A stretch of 14,290 nucleotides of DNA. Source: an uncultured Bacteroidales bacterium (lineage in GTDB: Bacteria; Bacteroidota; Bacteroidia; Bacteroidales; Paludibacteraceae). Below the pieces are notes generated by a model. That model was given only the letters and a program-made list of their open reading frames with translations. It was not told where the DNA came from and ran no database searches. The translations under genes and the position numbers were made by a program. Positions 1-5,854 of the stretch are shown here, in pieces (position 1 is the stretch's first letter; each line of letters opens with the position of its first letter). The stretch is from positions 1 through 14,290 of the forward strand of contig CALDQH010000002.1 in assembly GCA_937911935.1 (NCBI GenBank), read 5' to 3'.

Positions 1-54
1 GCTATTCAAACTGATGAAAACGTTGTATTCTACCATCGAGACAGCTGAAACTAA
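1..54. other. Window edge, no assignable gene
   Basis: Short flank downstream of def. On the plus strand one frame stays open from base 2 to a TAA at 56-58, so it could be the 3' end of a plus-strand gene. On the minus strand an ATG at 35-33 stays open to the window edge, so it could equally be the start of a gene following def. Neither can be chosen from 54 bases, and no motif is visible. Confidence 0.3.
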
Positions 55-603
55 CTAATTCTTGTATTTGTAGCGACAAGAAACTTTTCCTTTTGAAATT
101 GCCGTTAATTTAGAACCAATCAACTGGCGACGAATGGGCGAAATACGGTCGATGAACACCTTACCTTGCAAGTGATCGTATTCGTGTTGAATCGCTCTCG
201 CAGGGAATCCTGTATAGATTTCGGTGCGTTCTTGCCAATTTTCGTCGAAGTAATGAATGGTTACCGACAACGAACGTTTTACTTTTTCGGACACGCCAGG
301 AATGCTTAAGCATCCTTCTTCGGCAGTTTCGGTATCTTCGCTAAATTCCAAAATTTCTGGATTGATGAATACCTTTTTAAAGTTCGCATACGAAGGTTCG
401 TCGTCTGCCAAAATAGACAAATCCACAATAAAGAGCTGAATAGGCAAACCAATTTGAGGTGCAGCCAATCCTACCCCCTCCGATTTTTTGAGGGTTTTAA
501 ACATATCTTCCAACAAGGTAGGAAGTTCTGGATAATCGGGTGTAATCGGTTCTGCTTCTTTACGCAAAACTGCGTTACCATAAACTACAATAGGATAAAT
601 CAT
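55..603 (-). CDS. def: Peptide deformylase
   Basis: Removes the N-terminal formyl group from nascent proteins in the cytoplasm; a metal-dependent hydrolase. The 182-residue product has all three family motifs in order: GVGLAAPQIG at residues 43-52 (motif 1), EEGCLSIPG at 95-103 with metal ligand Cys98 (motif 2), and QHEYDHLQGK at 139-148 with ligands His140 and His144 and catalytic Glu141 (motif 3). Length is typical of the family. It lies 2 nt downstream of ruvX on the same strand and has no promoter box of its own, so it is probably the second gene of a ruvX-def transcript. The C-terminal tail after about residue 155 is basic (KGKVSCRYKYKN). The call is secure. Confidence 0.97.
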   Translation of the reverse strand: MIYPIVVYGNAVLRKEAEPITPDYPELPTLLEDMFKTLKKSEGVGLAAPQIGLPIQLFIVDLSILADDEPSYANFKKVFINPEILEFSEDTETAEEGCLSIPGVSEKVKRSLSVTIHYFDENWQERTEIYTGFPARAIQHEYDHLQGKVFIDRISPIRRQLIGSKLTAISKGKVSCRYKYKN

Positions 604-605
604 GG

Positions 606-1025
606 CTATATAAAACGTTTGGATTCTAAATAATCTTGTAAAATAATGGTAGCACTAATTTCATCTACCAAGGCTTTGTTTTGACGGTCTTTCTTTTTTA
701 ATCCACCATCCAACATAGCGCGATGTGCCAGTACCGACGTAAAACGTTCGTCGTAGAACACAACGGGGATATTAGGCAACTTTTTTTTCAGGGTAGCCAC
801 AAAGGGCTGGATGTAGCGCATGGATTCGGAGGGTTGGTTGTTCATTTGCTTGGGCAAACCCACTACGATGGTCTCGACCGCCTCTGTCGCCACGTATTTT
901 TCGATAAAGGCAACAATTTCGTGAGCGGGAACAGTTGCTAAACCACCTGCGATAATTTGCATAGGGTCTGTTATTGCCACCCCTACACGTTTACGTCCGT
1001 AATCTATTGCCATGATACGTGCCAT
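606..1025 (-). CDS. ruvX: RuvX/YqgF family RNase H-fold nuclease
   Basis: Member of the YqgF/RuvX family, an RNase H-fold nuclease linked to 16S rRNA 5' end maturation and once proposed as a Holliday-junction resolvase. The 139-residue product starts MARIMAIDYGRKRVGVAITD, with the first catalytic Asp at position 8. It then shows VVGLPKQMNN, YDERFTS (catalytic Glu) and VDEISATIILQDYL (final Asp) in the expected order. An upstream in-frame start at 1148 would add 41 unrelated residues. I reject it because a good promoter (TTTG-N20-TATCTTTG) lies inside that extension, the start at 1025 gives the normal family length, and the product then begins with the conserved sequence. It is followed 2 nt later by def. 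Confidence 0.95.
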   Translation of the reverse strand: MARIMAIDYGRKRVGVAITDPMQIIAGGLATVPAHEIVAFIEKYVATEAVETIVVGLPKQMNNQPSESMRYIQPFVATLKKKLPNIPVVFYDERFTSVLAHRAMLDGGLKKKDRQNKALVDEISATIILQDYLESKRFI

Positions 1026-1033
1026 ACAGAGGG

Positions 1034-1065
1034 CAAAGATAATACAAACCGAGAGCAATGACAAA
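1034..1065 (-). promoter_or_regulatory. Promoter of ruvX-def
   Basis: Read on the minus strand, this is TTTG (1065-1062), 20 nt, then TATCTTTG (1041-1034), matching the Bacteroidetes -33/-7 consensus TTTG and TAnnTTTG. The predicted transcription start is within a few bases of the ATG at 1025, implying a very short or absent leader. The match is seen directly; activity is inferred. Confidence 0.7.
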
Positions 1066-1074
1066 AAAAATATC

Positions 1075-1106
1075 GATTCACCGATTAGTCGATTCGCCAA
1101 TTCATC
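1075..1106. repeat. Octamer repeat array, four units
   Basis: Four contiguous degenerate 8-bp units, beginning GATTCACC, GATTAGTC, then GATTCGCC and AATTCATC. On the opposite strand they approach GGTGANTC, the unit also found at 3136-3191 and 5815-5854. The array fills the space between the divergent ruvX and galE promoters and overlaps the expected galE -33 region. Confidence 0.6.
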
Positions 1107-1115
1107 AAAATTTGT

Positions 1116-1123
1116 TACCTTTG
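1116..1123 (+). promoter_or_regulatory. -7 box upstream of galE
   Basis: TACCTTTG is an exact TAnnTTTG match 28 nt before the galE ATG. The best -33 candidate is TTCG at 1093-1096, one mismatch from TTTG with 19-nt spacing, and it lies inside the octamer array. Confidence 0.55.
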
Positions 1124-1151
1124 CGAAAATAGTTAGCAAAACTTCCAAACA

Positions 1152-2177
1152 ATGACAAAAATACTAGTAACTGGTGGTGTAGGATTTATTGGTTCGCACA
1201 CCGTAGTAGAGTTAATACAAGCAGGATACGAACCCGTTATCATCGACAACCTATCCAACTCATCGATTAACGTATTGGATGGCATCGAAAAAATTACAGG
1301 CAAACGTCCTCACTTTGCCCAAATCGATTGCCAAGACAAGGCAGCTATGGCAAAACTAATCGAAGAACAAGGACCTATTGATGCTATTATCCATTTTGCT
1401 GCCAGCAAGGCGGTAGGCGAATCGGTCGAAAAACCATTGCTTTACTACCGCAACAATTTGGTATCGCTACTCAACTTATTGGAATTGATGCAGCAATATA
1501 GCATCCAACATTTGGTATTTTCGTCGTCATGCACCGTGTATGGACAACCCGAAATATTGCCTGTTACCGAAAATGCACCCATTCAACCCGCATTATCTCC
1601 TTACGGCAATACCAAACAAATTTGCGAAGAAGTCATTACCGACACGGCCTATGCAGACAAAAACATCCACGCTATTTTGTTGCGCTACTTTAACCCCATT
1701 GGTGCACACGAAAGTGCCGAAATTGGCGAATTGCCCATTGGCGTGCCTCAAAATTTAATTCCTTTTGTCACCCAAACAGCTGCTGGCATACGCGAACAAC
1801 TCAAAGTATTTGGCAACGACTACAATACCCCAGACGGCTCGTGCATCCGCGATTACATCAACGTAACCGACCTGGCTAAAGCACACGTTGCTGCTGTTAA
1901 ACGCCTAACCGAAGGCAAACAAAAAAAATCGGTAGAGGTATTTAACATCGGTACAGGTCGTGGTCTTTCGGTACTCGAAATTATCAATGCATTCGAAAAA
2001 GTAACGGGTCAATCGCTTAACTATGCCATTGTTGGCAGACGCGAGGGCGACATCGAGCAAGTTTGGGCAGACCCTACTTTTGCCAACGAAGAATTGGGTT
2101 GGAAAGCCGAAAAATCAGTAGAAGAAACCTTGCTTTCTGCCTGGAAATGGCAAGAAAGGCTAAAGTCGAAGGTCTAA
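1152..2177 (+). CDS. galE: UDP-glucose 4-epimerase
   Basis: Interconverts UDP-glucose and UDP-galactose in the cytoplasm using tightly bound NAD, feeding both galactose use and surface polysaccharide synthesis. The 341-residue product is an extended short-chain dehydrogenase/reductase. It has the Rossmann motif GGVGFIGSH at residues 8-16, the SSSCTVYG segment with probable catalytic Ser126, and the YxxxK pair Tyr151/Lys155. The C-terminal substrate-binding half includes IRDYINVTDLA and VFNIGTGRG. Length is normal (E. coli 338). The last five residues (LKSKV) and the TAA stop are read from a heptamer repeat array that begins at 2162. nadE follows after 146 nt with no clear promoter, so it might be read from the same transcript. 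Other NDP-sugar epimerases are possible, but the motif set favours GalE. Confidence 0.94.
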   Translation: MTKILVTGGVGFIGSHTVVELIQAGYEPVIIDNLSNSSINVLDGIEKITGKRPHFAQIDCQDKAAMAKLIEEQGPIDAIIHFAASKAVGESVEKPLLYYRNNLVSLLNLLELMQQYSIQHLVFSSSCTVYGQPEILPVTENAPIQPALSPYGNTKQICEEVITDTAYADKNIHAILLRYFNPIGAHESAEIGELPIGVPQNLIPFVTQTAAGIREQLKVFGNDYNTPDGSCIRDYINVTDLAKAHVAAVKRLTEGKQKKSVEVFNIGTGRGLSVLEIINAFEKVTGQSLNYAIVGRREGDIEQVWADPTFANEELGWKAEKSVEETLLSAWKWQERLKSKV

Positions 2178-2182
2178 AGTTG
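2162..2182. repeat. Heptamer repeat overlapping galE 3' end
   Basis: Three 7-bp units, AAAGTCG, AAGGTCT and AAAGTTG, are the reverse complement of the GACYTTC array at 5913-5975. The first two units encode the end of galE, and the galE TAA (2175-2177) straddles the unit 2/3 boundary. Confidence 0.6.
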
Positions 2183-2199
2183 CGATTAAGTGAGAGCAG

Positions 2200-2215
2200 A
2201 ACAAATTTATTTGTT
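2200..2215. repeat. Short AT-rich palindrome
   Basis: Perfect 7-bp inverted repeat with 2 nt between the arms: AACAAAT (2200-2206) and ATTTGTT (2209-2215). No T-tract follows, so it is a poor terminator candidate. Confidence 0.4.
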
Positions 2216-2251
2216 ATGCCGAACGTGAGCAACTTCATGAGCGAAGCGAAT

Positions 2252-2265
2252 AAAGTCTAAAGTCA
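2252..2265. repeat. Heptamer repeat pair AAAGTCT/AAAGTCA
   Basis: Two more units of the AAAGTCN family stand in tandem here, and a single AAAGTCT at 2317-2323 directly touches the nadE start codon. The same family is found at 2162-2182 and, inverted, at 5913-5975. Confidence 0.5.
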
Positions 2266-2278
2266 GTGCGAGCAGTAG

Positions 2279-2299
2279 GGACGCACGGCTCGTGCGTCC
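2279..2299. repeat. GC-rich REP-like palindrome
   Basis: Perfect 9-bp inverted repeat: GGACGCACG (2279-2287), loop GCT, CGTGCGTCC (2291-2299). It is GC-rich against an AT-rich background and ends 24 nt before the nadE ATG. From memory, similar palindromes occur dispersed in intergenic DNA of this phylum. This is the only copy I see in the window. Confidence 0.6.
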
Positions 2300-2323
2300 G
2301 TGGCGCAGAAGAAAATAAAGTCT

Positions 2324-3112
2324 ATGAAACCATATGTATTTAATGTAGCCGAGACAGCACAGGCGTGTATCCAATGGATCAAAGATTGGATAAGGCAAAA
2401 TGGCAACGAACAAACCAAAGTAATTATCGGCATTAGCGGCGGGAAAGACAGCGCCGTAGTGGCAGCCTTGTGCGCCCGAGCGTTGGGCAAAGAACGGGTA
2501 TTGGGGGTGATGATGCCCAACAAAGAGCAACCCGACATAGCCGATTCCCAGCATATTATTGCGCACTTAGGCATTCCTTCTATTGAGGTAAACATTCACG
2601 ATGCCTATCAAGGCATAACCCAAGCCATAAGCCAAGCTTTGCCTCACAAACAACTAAACGGCGCGTACCTTACTAATACACCTGCTCGCCTACGCATGAC
2701 TACCTTGTACGGCGTATGTGCCTTAGTGGGCAATGCACGTGTCGTAAATACCTGCAACCGTTCGGAAGATGCGCAAGGCTATTCGACCCATTACGGCGAC
2801 AGCGCTGGCGACTTTGCTCCTGTTTCTAAGCTGACCACCGAAGAAGTGGTAGCCATCGGCGATTATTTAGGTCTTCCCTACGAACTAACCCACAAAGCCC
2901 CATCGGATGGCATGTGTGGCAAAACAGACGAGGACAACTTAGGTTGGACCTATCACGAAATTAACCAAATCATCCGTCAGAACGAAATGGGCGAGCATTA
3001 CGACGCTATCGTTAAAAGGTATCTTGCCATGCAATTTAAATTAAAGGCAGTACAACTGCCCGCCTTTTTACCCGATTTGCCTGACTTCTTTGCCGAAACC
3101 TACGGCATTTAA
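2324..3112 (+). CDS. nadE: NH3-dependent NAD synthetase
   Basis: Catalyses the last step of NAD synthesis: ATP-dependent amidation of deamido-NAD in the cytoplasm. The 262-residue product is a stand-alone synthetase domain with no N-terminal glutaminase/nitrilase domain, so ammonia is the expected nitrogen donor. Motifs: PP-loop SGGKDS at residues 38-43; then NTPARLRMTTLYG, NTCNRSEDAQGYSTHYGD and APSDGMCGKTDEDNLG, all characteristic of NadE. An in-frame GTG at 2300 would add 8 residues read partly from the REP-like palindrome; ATG at 2324 gives the usual N-terminus. No Shine-Dalgarno or TAnnTTTG box is visible upstream. Many Bacteroides carry the longer glutamine-dependent enzyme. From memory this one resembles the short clostridial type, and it is flanked on both sides by repeats. 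Confidence 0.93.
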   Translation: MKPYVFNVAETAQACIQWIKDWIRQNGNEQTKVIIGISGGKDSAVVAALCARALGKERVLGVMMPNKEQPDIADSQHIIAHLGIPSIEVNIHDAYQGITQAISQALPHKQLNGAYLTNTPARLRMTTLYGVCALVGNARVVNTCNRSEDAQGYSTHYGDSAGDFAPVSKLTTEEVVAIGDYLGLPYELTHKAPSDGMCGKTDEDNLGWTYHEINQIIRQNEMGEHYDAIVKRYLAMQFKLKAVQLPAFLPDLPDFFAETYGI

Positions 3113-3135
3113 GTCGCTTTGCTGCGCAAAACTCC

Positions 3136-3191
3136 GGTTATTCGGTGAGTCGGTAAGTCGAATAACCGAATAACCGCATCACCAAATCACC
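3136..3191. repeat. Octamer array with internal inversion
   Basis: Seven contiguous 8-bp units follow nadE. The first three read GGTNANTC (e.g. GGTTATTC) and the last four read the complementary way (e.g. GAATAACC, GCATCACC). The switch at 3159/3160 creates a perfect 11-bp inverted repeat, CGGTTATTCGG (3135-3145) with CCGAATAACCG (3166-3176). This is the same family as the arrays at 1075-1106 and 5815-5854. Confidence 0.7.
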
Positions 3192-3217
3192 ATAAAATGT
3201 AACCCTTTTGAAACACC

Positions 3218-3254
3218 ACGGACAGATAACAGACGTTATTTGTCCGTTTTATTT
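3218..3254 (+). terminator. Intrinsic terminator after nadE
   Basis: A 13-bp stem with one G-T pair runs from ACGGACAGATAAC (3218-3230) to GTTATTTGTCCGT (3235-3247), with loop AGAC, followed by TTTATTT. It probably ends the nadE transcript. Its T-tract contains the -33 box of the next gene. Confidence 0.8.
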
Positions 3255-3283
3255 GGTGCTTCGCATAATTCCATGTATTTTTG
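3252..3283 (+). promoter_or_regulatory. Promoter of acyl-CoA ligase gene
   Basis: TTTG (3252-3255), 20 nt, then TATTTTTG (3276-3283): an exact match to the Bacteroidetes -33/-7 consensus. It places transcription start near 3290 and supports ATG 3310 as the start codon. Confidence 0.75.
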
Positions 3284-3306
3284 CACAGATTTTTAAAATT
3301 TGTGCA
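3282..3306. promoter_or_regulatory. Palindrome at transcription start, possible operator
   Basis: Arms TGCACAGATTT (3282-3292) and AAATTTGTGCA (3296-3306) pair over 11 positions with one G-T, separated by 3 nt. The left arm overlaps the end of the -7 box and the right arm ends 3 nt before the ATG. Position suits an operator for a dimeric repressor; a leader hairpin is the alternative. Confidence 0.5.
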
Positions 3307-3309
3307 GAA

Positions 3310-4977
3310 ATGATTGAACAAAACCTGATTAAACTTTTTGAACACAGTTTCAAAAATAACTGGGAGCTCCCTGCTTATACCAATTACTTTCGCAAAGTTA
3401 CCCTAACTTATGGCGACTCTGCCAAACAAATTGCCAAATTACACTTGTTATTCGAGCAAGTTGGTATCAAAACTGGCGACAAAATTGCCTTAATTGGTAG
3501 AAACACCCCCAACTGGACACTTACTTACGTTGCCGTGGTTACTTACGGAGCTGTTATCGTTCCTATTCTACAAGATTTCAACGCCAACGACGTTCATCAT
3601 ATTGTCAACCACTCAGATTCGGTTCTTCTTTTCTGTAGCGACAAAATTTGGGATAAGTTGGACGAAGACAAGATGGAAAACATCTTGGCAGTTATATCGT
3701 TAAACGATTTTAGCTGCATACACCAAAACGGCGAAAACGAAGTTCAATCTGCCCTTTCTAACCTAAACGAAAGTTTCAATGCTAAATACCCCAACGGCTA
3801 CACAGCAGACGATATTCAATACGCAGAACGTAGCAACTCGGAGTTAGCCATGATTAGCTACACTTCTGGCACCACTGGTTTTAGCAAAGGTGTTATGCTA
3901 ACCGCCAACTCGTTGGCTGGTAACATTACGTACGGTATTAAGACCCGACTTTTGGAACGTGGCAACCGAGTTCTAAACTTTTTACCCTTGGCACACGCCT
4001 ACGGTATGGCATTTGACTTTTTAACCGCTACCTGCTGCGGTGCGCACACCTATTTACTAAACAAAATTCCAAGTCCTAAGGTGCTAATCAAAGCATTTGG
4101 CGAAATTAAGCCCAATGTTATCTTTACAGTACCCCTCATTTTGGAAAAACTATACCGCAAACAAATCCAACCCAAAATCACCAAAAAGGGCATGCGTTTT
4201 GTTTTGCACATTCCACTTTTGGACAATACCATTTACAGCCAAATTAACAAAAACCTTACCCAAGCCTTTGGTGGCGAATTTAAAGAAATTATCATTGGCG
4301 GTGCACCCCTTAACCGCGAAGTAGAAGAATTCTTGCACCGCATTGGCTTCCGTTATACCGTAGGCTATGGCATGACCGAATGCGGTCCACTTATCAGCCA
4401 CTCTTTCCACAATGAATTTATTCCCACATCTGCTGGTAAGGTATTAGACATCATGCAAGTTAGAATCGAATCGAGCGATCCAGAAAACATCCCTGGCGAA
4501 ATATTGGTTCGTGGCGAAAACGTGATGAGCGGTTATTACAAAAACGTCGAAGCAACCCGACAAACCTTTACCGAAGACGGCTGGATGCGTACAGGCGACA
4601 TGGGTACTTTGGACGCTGGCGGCAACATCTTTATCAAAGGCCGCAGCAAAACCATGATTTTGAGTGCTAATGGTCAAAATATCTATCCCGAAGAAATCGA
4701 AGCCAAATTAAACAACCTTCCATTTGTTTTGGAAAGTTTGGTTATGGAAAAAGATGGCAAACTATACGGTTTGGTTTATCCCGACTACGAAGCTGTTGAC
4801 ACAGCAGGCATTAGCAACGCCGAGTTAGAAGCAGCCATGGAAGACAACCGTAAAGAATTAAACTCGCAAGTAGCTTCGTACGAAGGAATTAGTAAAATTA
4901 TGCTCTATCCAAACGAGTTCGAAAAAACTCCCAAAAAGAGCATCAAACGCTACTTATACACCAACTTGCCTGTTTAA
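3310..4977 (+). CDS. Long-chain acyl-CoA synthetase (AMP-binding)
   Basis: Adenylate-forming enzyme expected to activate long-chain fatty acids with ATP and CoA at the cytoplasmic face of the membrane. The 555-residue product has the ANL motifs in order: YTSGTTGFSKG at residues 184-194 (A3, ATP loop), GYGMTECGP at 352-360 (A5), TGD with Asp430 (A7) and GRSKTMILSANGQNIYPEEIE starting at Gly444 (A8 hinge). At the A10 position the sequence is KTPKKSIKR (539-547), so the residue normally lysine before the Ile appears to be Ser544, flanked by Lys543 and Lys546. ATG 3310 is chosen over an in-frame start at 3208 because the latter lies upstream of the terminator and promoter. It is a monocistronic-looking unit; the exact acyl chain length cannot be read from sequence. 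Confidence 0.9.
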   Translation: MIEQNLIKLFEHSFKNNWELPAYTNYFRKVTLTYGDSAKQIAKLHLLFEQVGIKTGDKIALIGRNTPNWTLTYVAVVTYGAVIVPILQDFNANDVHHIVNHSDSVLLFCSDKIWDKLDEDKMENILAVISLNDFSCIHQNGENEVQSALSNLNESFNAKYPNGYTADDIQYAERSNSELAMISYTSGTTGFSKGVMLTANSLAGNITYGIKTRLLERGNRVLNFLPLAHAYGMAFDFLTATCCGAHTYLLNKIPSPKVLIKAFGEIKPNVIFTVPLILEKLYRKQIQPKITKKGMRFVLHIPLLDNTIYSQINKNLTQAFGGEFKEIIIGGAPLNREVEEFLHRIGFRYTVGYGMTECGPLISHSFHNEFIPTSAGKVLDIMQVRIESSDPENIPGEILVRGENVMSGYYKNVEATRQTFTEDGWMRTGDMGTLDAGGNIFIKGRSKTMILSANGQNIYPEEIEAKLNNLPFVLESLVMEKDGKLYGLVYPDYEAVDTAGISNAELEAAMEDNRKELNSQVASYEGISKIMLYPNEFEKTPKKSIKRYLYTNLPV

Positions 4978-5045
4978 GCGTGTAGATTTATAAATTCTTT
5001 AACATATTTTTACACACAAACGATAGCATTGCACGCAAATAATAC

Positions 5046-5053
5046 TATATTTG
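5046..5053 (+). promoter_or_regulatory. -7 box of small lipoprotein gene
   Basis: TATATTTG is an exact TAnnTTTG match, 48 nt before ATG 5102. No TTTG lies at the usual distance upstream; the nearest TTG (5029-5031) is too close. It would give a leader of about 40 nt. Confidence 0.55.
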
Positions 5054-5101
5054 CATTGACATAAATAAAACAGAATGTTGTTTAACTCAAAATCAAAAGT
5101 C

Positions 5102-5317
5102 ATGAAAAAATTAGCTTTATTTGTTGCAACTATCGTTGCCGTAGCATTTGCAGCTTGCTGCAACAACGCAGAAACTACCGAAGAAGCAGCTCCTGCAGAA
5201 ATCACTGTTATCGAAGAAGCTCCTGCTGTTGAAGACATCCAAGAAGCTGTAGAAGAAGCTGCCGCTGAAATCCAAGAAGCTGCAGAAGAAATTCAAGAAG
5301 CTGTTGAAGAAAACTAA
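5102..5317 (+). CDS. Small acidic coiled-coil lipoprotein
   Basis: A 71-residue protein that I cannot assign to a named family. The N-terminus MKKLALFVATIVAVAFAACC is an export signal with a possible lipobox ending at Cys19 (AFAAC) and an adjacent Cys20; signal peptidase I cleavage after AFA is an alternative. The mature part is very rich in Glu and Ala, with no Lys or Arg after residue 3. Its last 26 residues hold three IQEA(V/A)EE repeats starting at Ile46, Ile57 and Ile64, i.e. 11- then 7-residue spacing with Ile and Ala at core positions, as in a coiled coil. An in-frame ATG at 5075 would put nine residues before the signal peptide and is less likely. Own promoter and terminator suggest independent, perhaps strong, expression. 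A periplasmic or surface location is inferred. Confidence 0.8.
   Translation: MKKLALFVATIVAVAFAACCNNAETTEEAAPAEITVIEEAPAVEDIQEAVEEAAAEIQEAAEEIQEAVEEN
5237..5311 (+). repeat. In-gene 21-bp repeats, three copies
   Basis: Three near-identical 21-bp copies, 5237-5257, 5270-5290 and 5291-5311, each start AT(C/T)CAAGAAGCTG and end GAAGAA. Copies 2 and 3 are directly tandem, and 12 bp separate copies 1 and 2. They encode the IQEA(V/A)EE heptads, so the protein may have grown by duplication. Confidence 0.75.
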
Positions 5318-5332
5318 GCAGTTTTTACTGCT
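5317..5332 (+). terminator. Small hairpin at lipoprotein stop codon
   Basis: AGCAGT (5317-5322), loop TTTT, ACTGCT (5327-5332) starts on the last base of the stop codon. There is no T-tract after it, so it may protect the mRNA end rather than terminate. Confidence 0.35.
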
Positions 5333-5356
5333 CTAATAATTCAAAGCAAACAAAAA

Positions 5357-5387
5357 GGGCTAACTACTATTTGGTTAGCCCATTTTT
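5357..5387 (+). terminator. Intrinsic terminator after lipoprotein gene
   Basis: GGGCTAAC (5357-5364) pairs with GTTAGCCC (5374-5381) around a 9-nt loop and is followed by ATTTTT. It ends 13 nt before the DUF4293 start codon, so that gene needs readthrough or an unrecognised promoter. Confidence 0.8.
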
Positions 5388-5400
5388 AATGTATAAAACC

Positions 5401-5811
5401 ATGATTCAACGTATTCAAAGCATTTATCTTTTGATTGTAACCATTTTGTCGGTTACCATTTGTTTTTATCCTTACGCATCGCTTGGCGACAGAGAACTAA
5501 CCTATAGTTCATCACCTATATACTATGGGCTAAGCACCATTATCCCTGTGGTAACTTTCGCTGCTATTTTCTTTTTTCGCAAACGCATTCTCCAAATGCG
5601 TCTATGCAGTTTCTCCATCATTTTAATGCTATTTCAAGCCATCTACATGATTGCAAGTTTCTTTATTGCATCAGAGGGATGTACAGAAGGCTTGTGTCAT
5701 TTATACCTACCGGTGGTAGTTCCTTTTATCAACATGATTCTTACCTATTTAGCTGTACGCGGCATTGCCAAGGACGAAGCCATGGTACGTGCTGCGGATA
5801 GGCTTAGATAA
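5401..5811 (+). CDS. DUF4293 family membrane protein
   Basis: A 136-residue inner-membrane protein of unknown function, recognised as DUF4293 from its N-terminus MIQRIQSIYLL, four hydrophobic spans (about residues 6-24, 42-60, 68-90 and 101-119) and the conserved C-terminal DEAMVRAADRLR (125-136). A short charged loop (FRKRILQMR) follows the second span, and Cys94/Cys99 sit in the loop between spans 3 and 4. ATG 5401 is preferred to in-frame ATG 5389 because the family starts with MIQR. It lies just after a terminator and before a repeat-filled gap. No role can be inferred from its neighbours. Confidence 0.85.
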   Translation: MIQRIQSIYLLIVTILSVTICFYPYASLGDRELTYSSSPIYYGLSTIIPVVTFAAIFFFRKRILQMRLCSFSIILMLFQAIYMIASFFIASEGCTEGLCHLYLPVVVPFINMILTYLAVRGIAKDEAMVRAADRLR

Positions 5812-5814
5812 ATT

Positions 5815-5854
5815 GGTGATGCGGTGAGGCGGTGATTCGGTGAGGCGGTAGTTA
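5815..5854. repeat. Octamer repeat array, five units
   Basis: Five tandem 8-bp units of the form GGTGANNC, namely GGTGATGC, two copies of GGTGAGGC, one GGTGATTC, and a decayed final unit GGTAGTTA. It begins 3 nt after the DUF4293 stop. GGTGATGC is the complement of a unit in the 3136-3191 array. Confidence 0.75.

Noticed and set aside
1026..1148. N-terminal extension of RuvX to an upstream start
   Set aside because: The region contains the ruvX promoter and part of the octamer array, and the family starts at MARIMAIDYG.
2207..2595. Two minus-strand open frames across the nadE 5' region
   Set aside because: They lie antisense to well-conserved nadE codons and include the translated REP-like palindrome (TDARAVRPY), a common false-gene source.
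3136..3191. CRISPR array after nadE or in the 5815-5975 gap
   Set aside because: Units are 7-8 bp and contiguous with no spacers, and no cas genes are present.
3282..3306. Riboswitch or tRNA-sensing leader before the ligase or ileS
   Set aside because: The predicted leaders are about 20 nt, far too short, and the palindromes are best explained at DNA level.
3208..3309. N-terminal extension of the acyl-CoA ligase
   Set aside because: It spans a terminator stem and the -33/-7 promoter, so it would not be on the mRNA.
4978..5045. Terminator after the acyl-CoA ligase gene
   Set aside because: Only weak pairing (GTGTA with TACAC across about 27 AT-rich bases) and no convincing stem followed by a T-tract.
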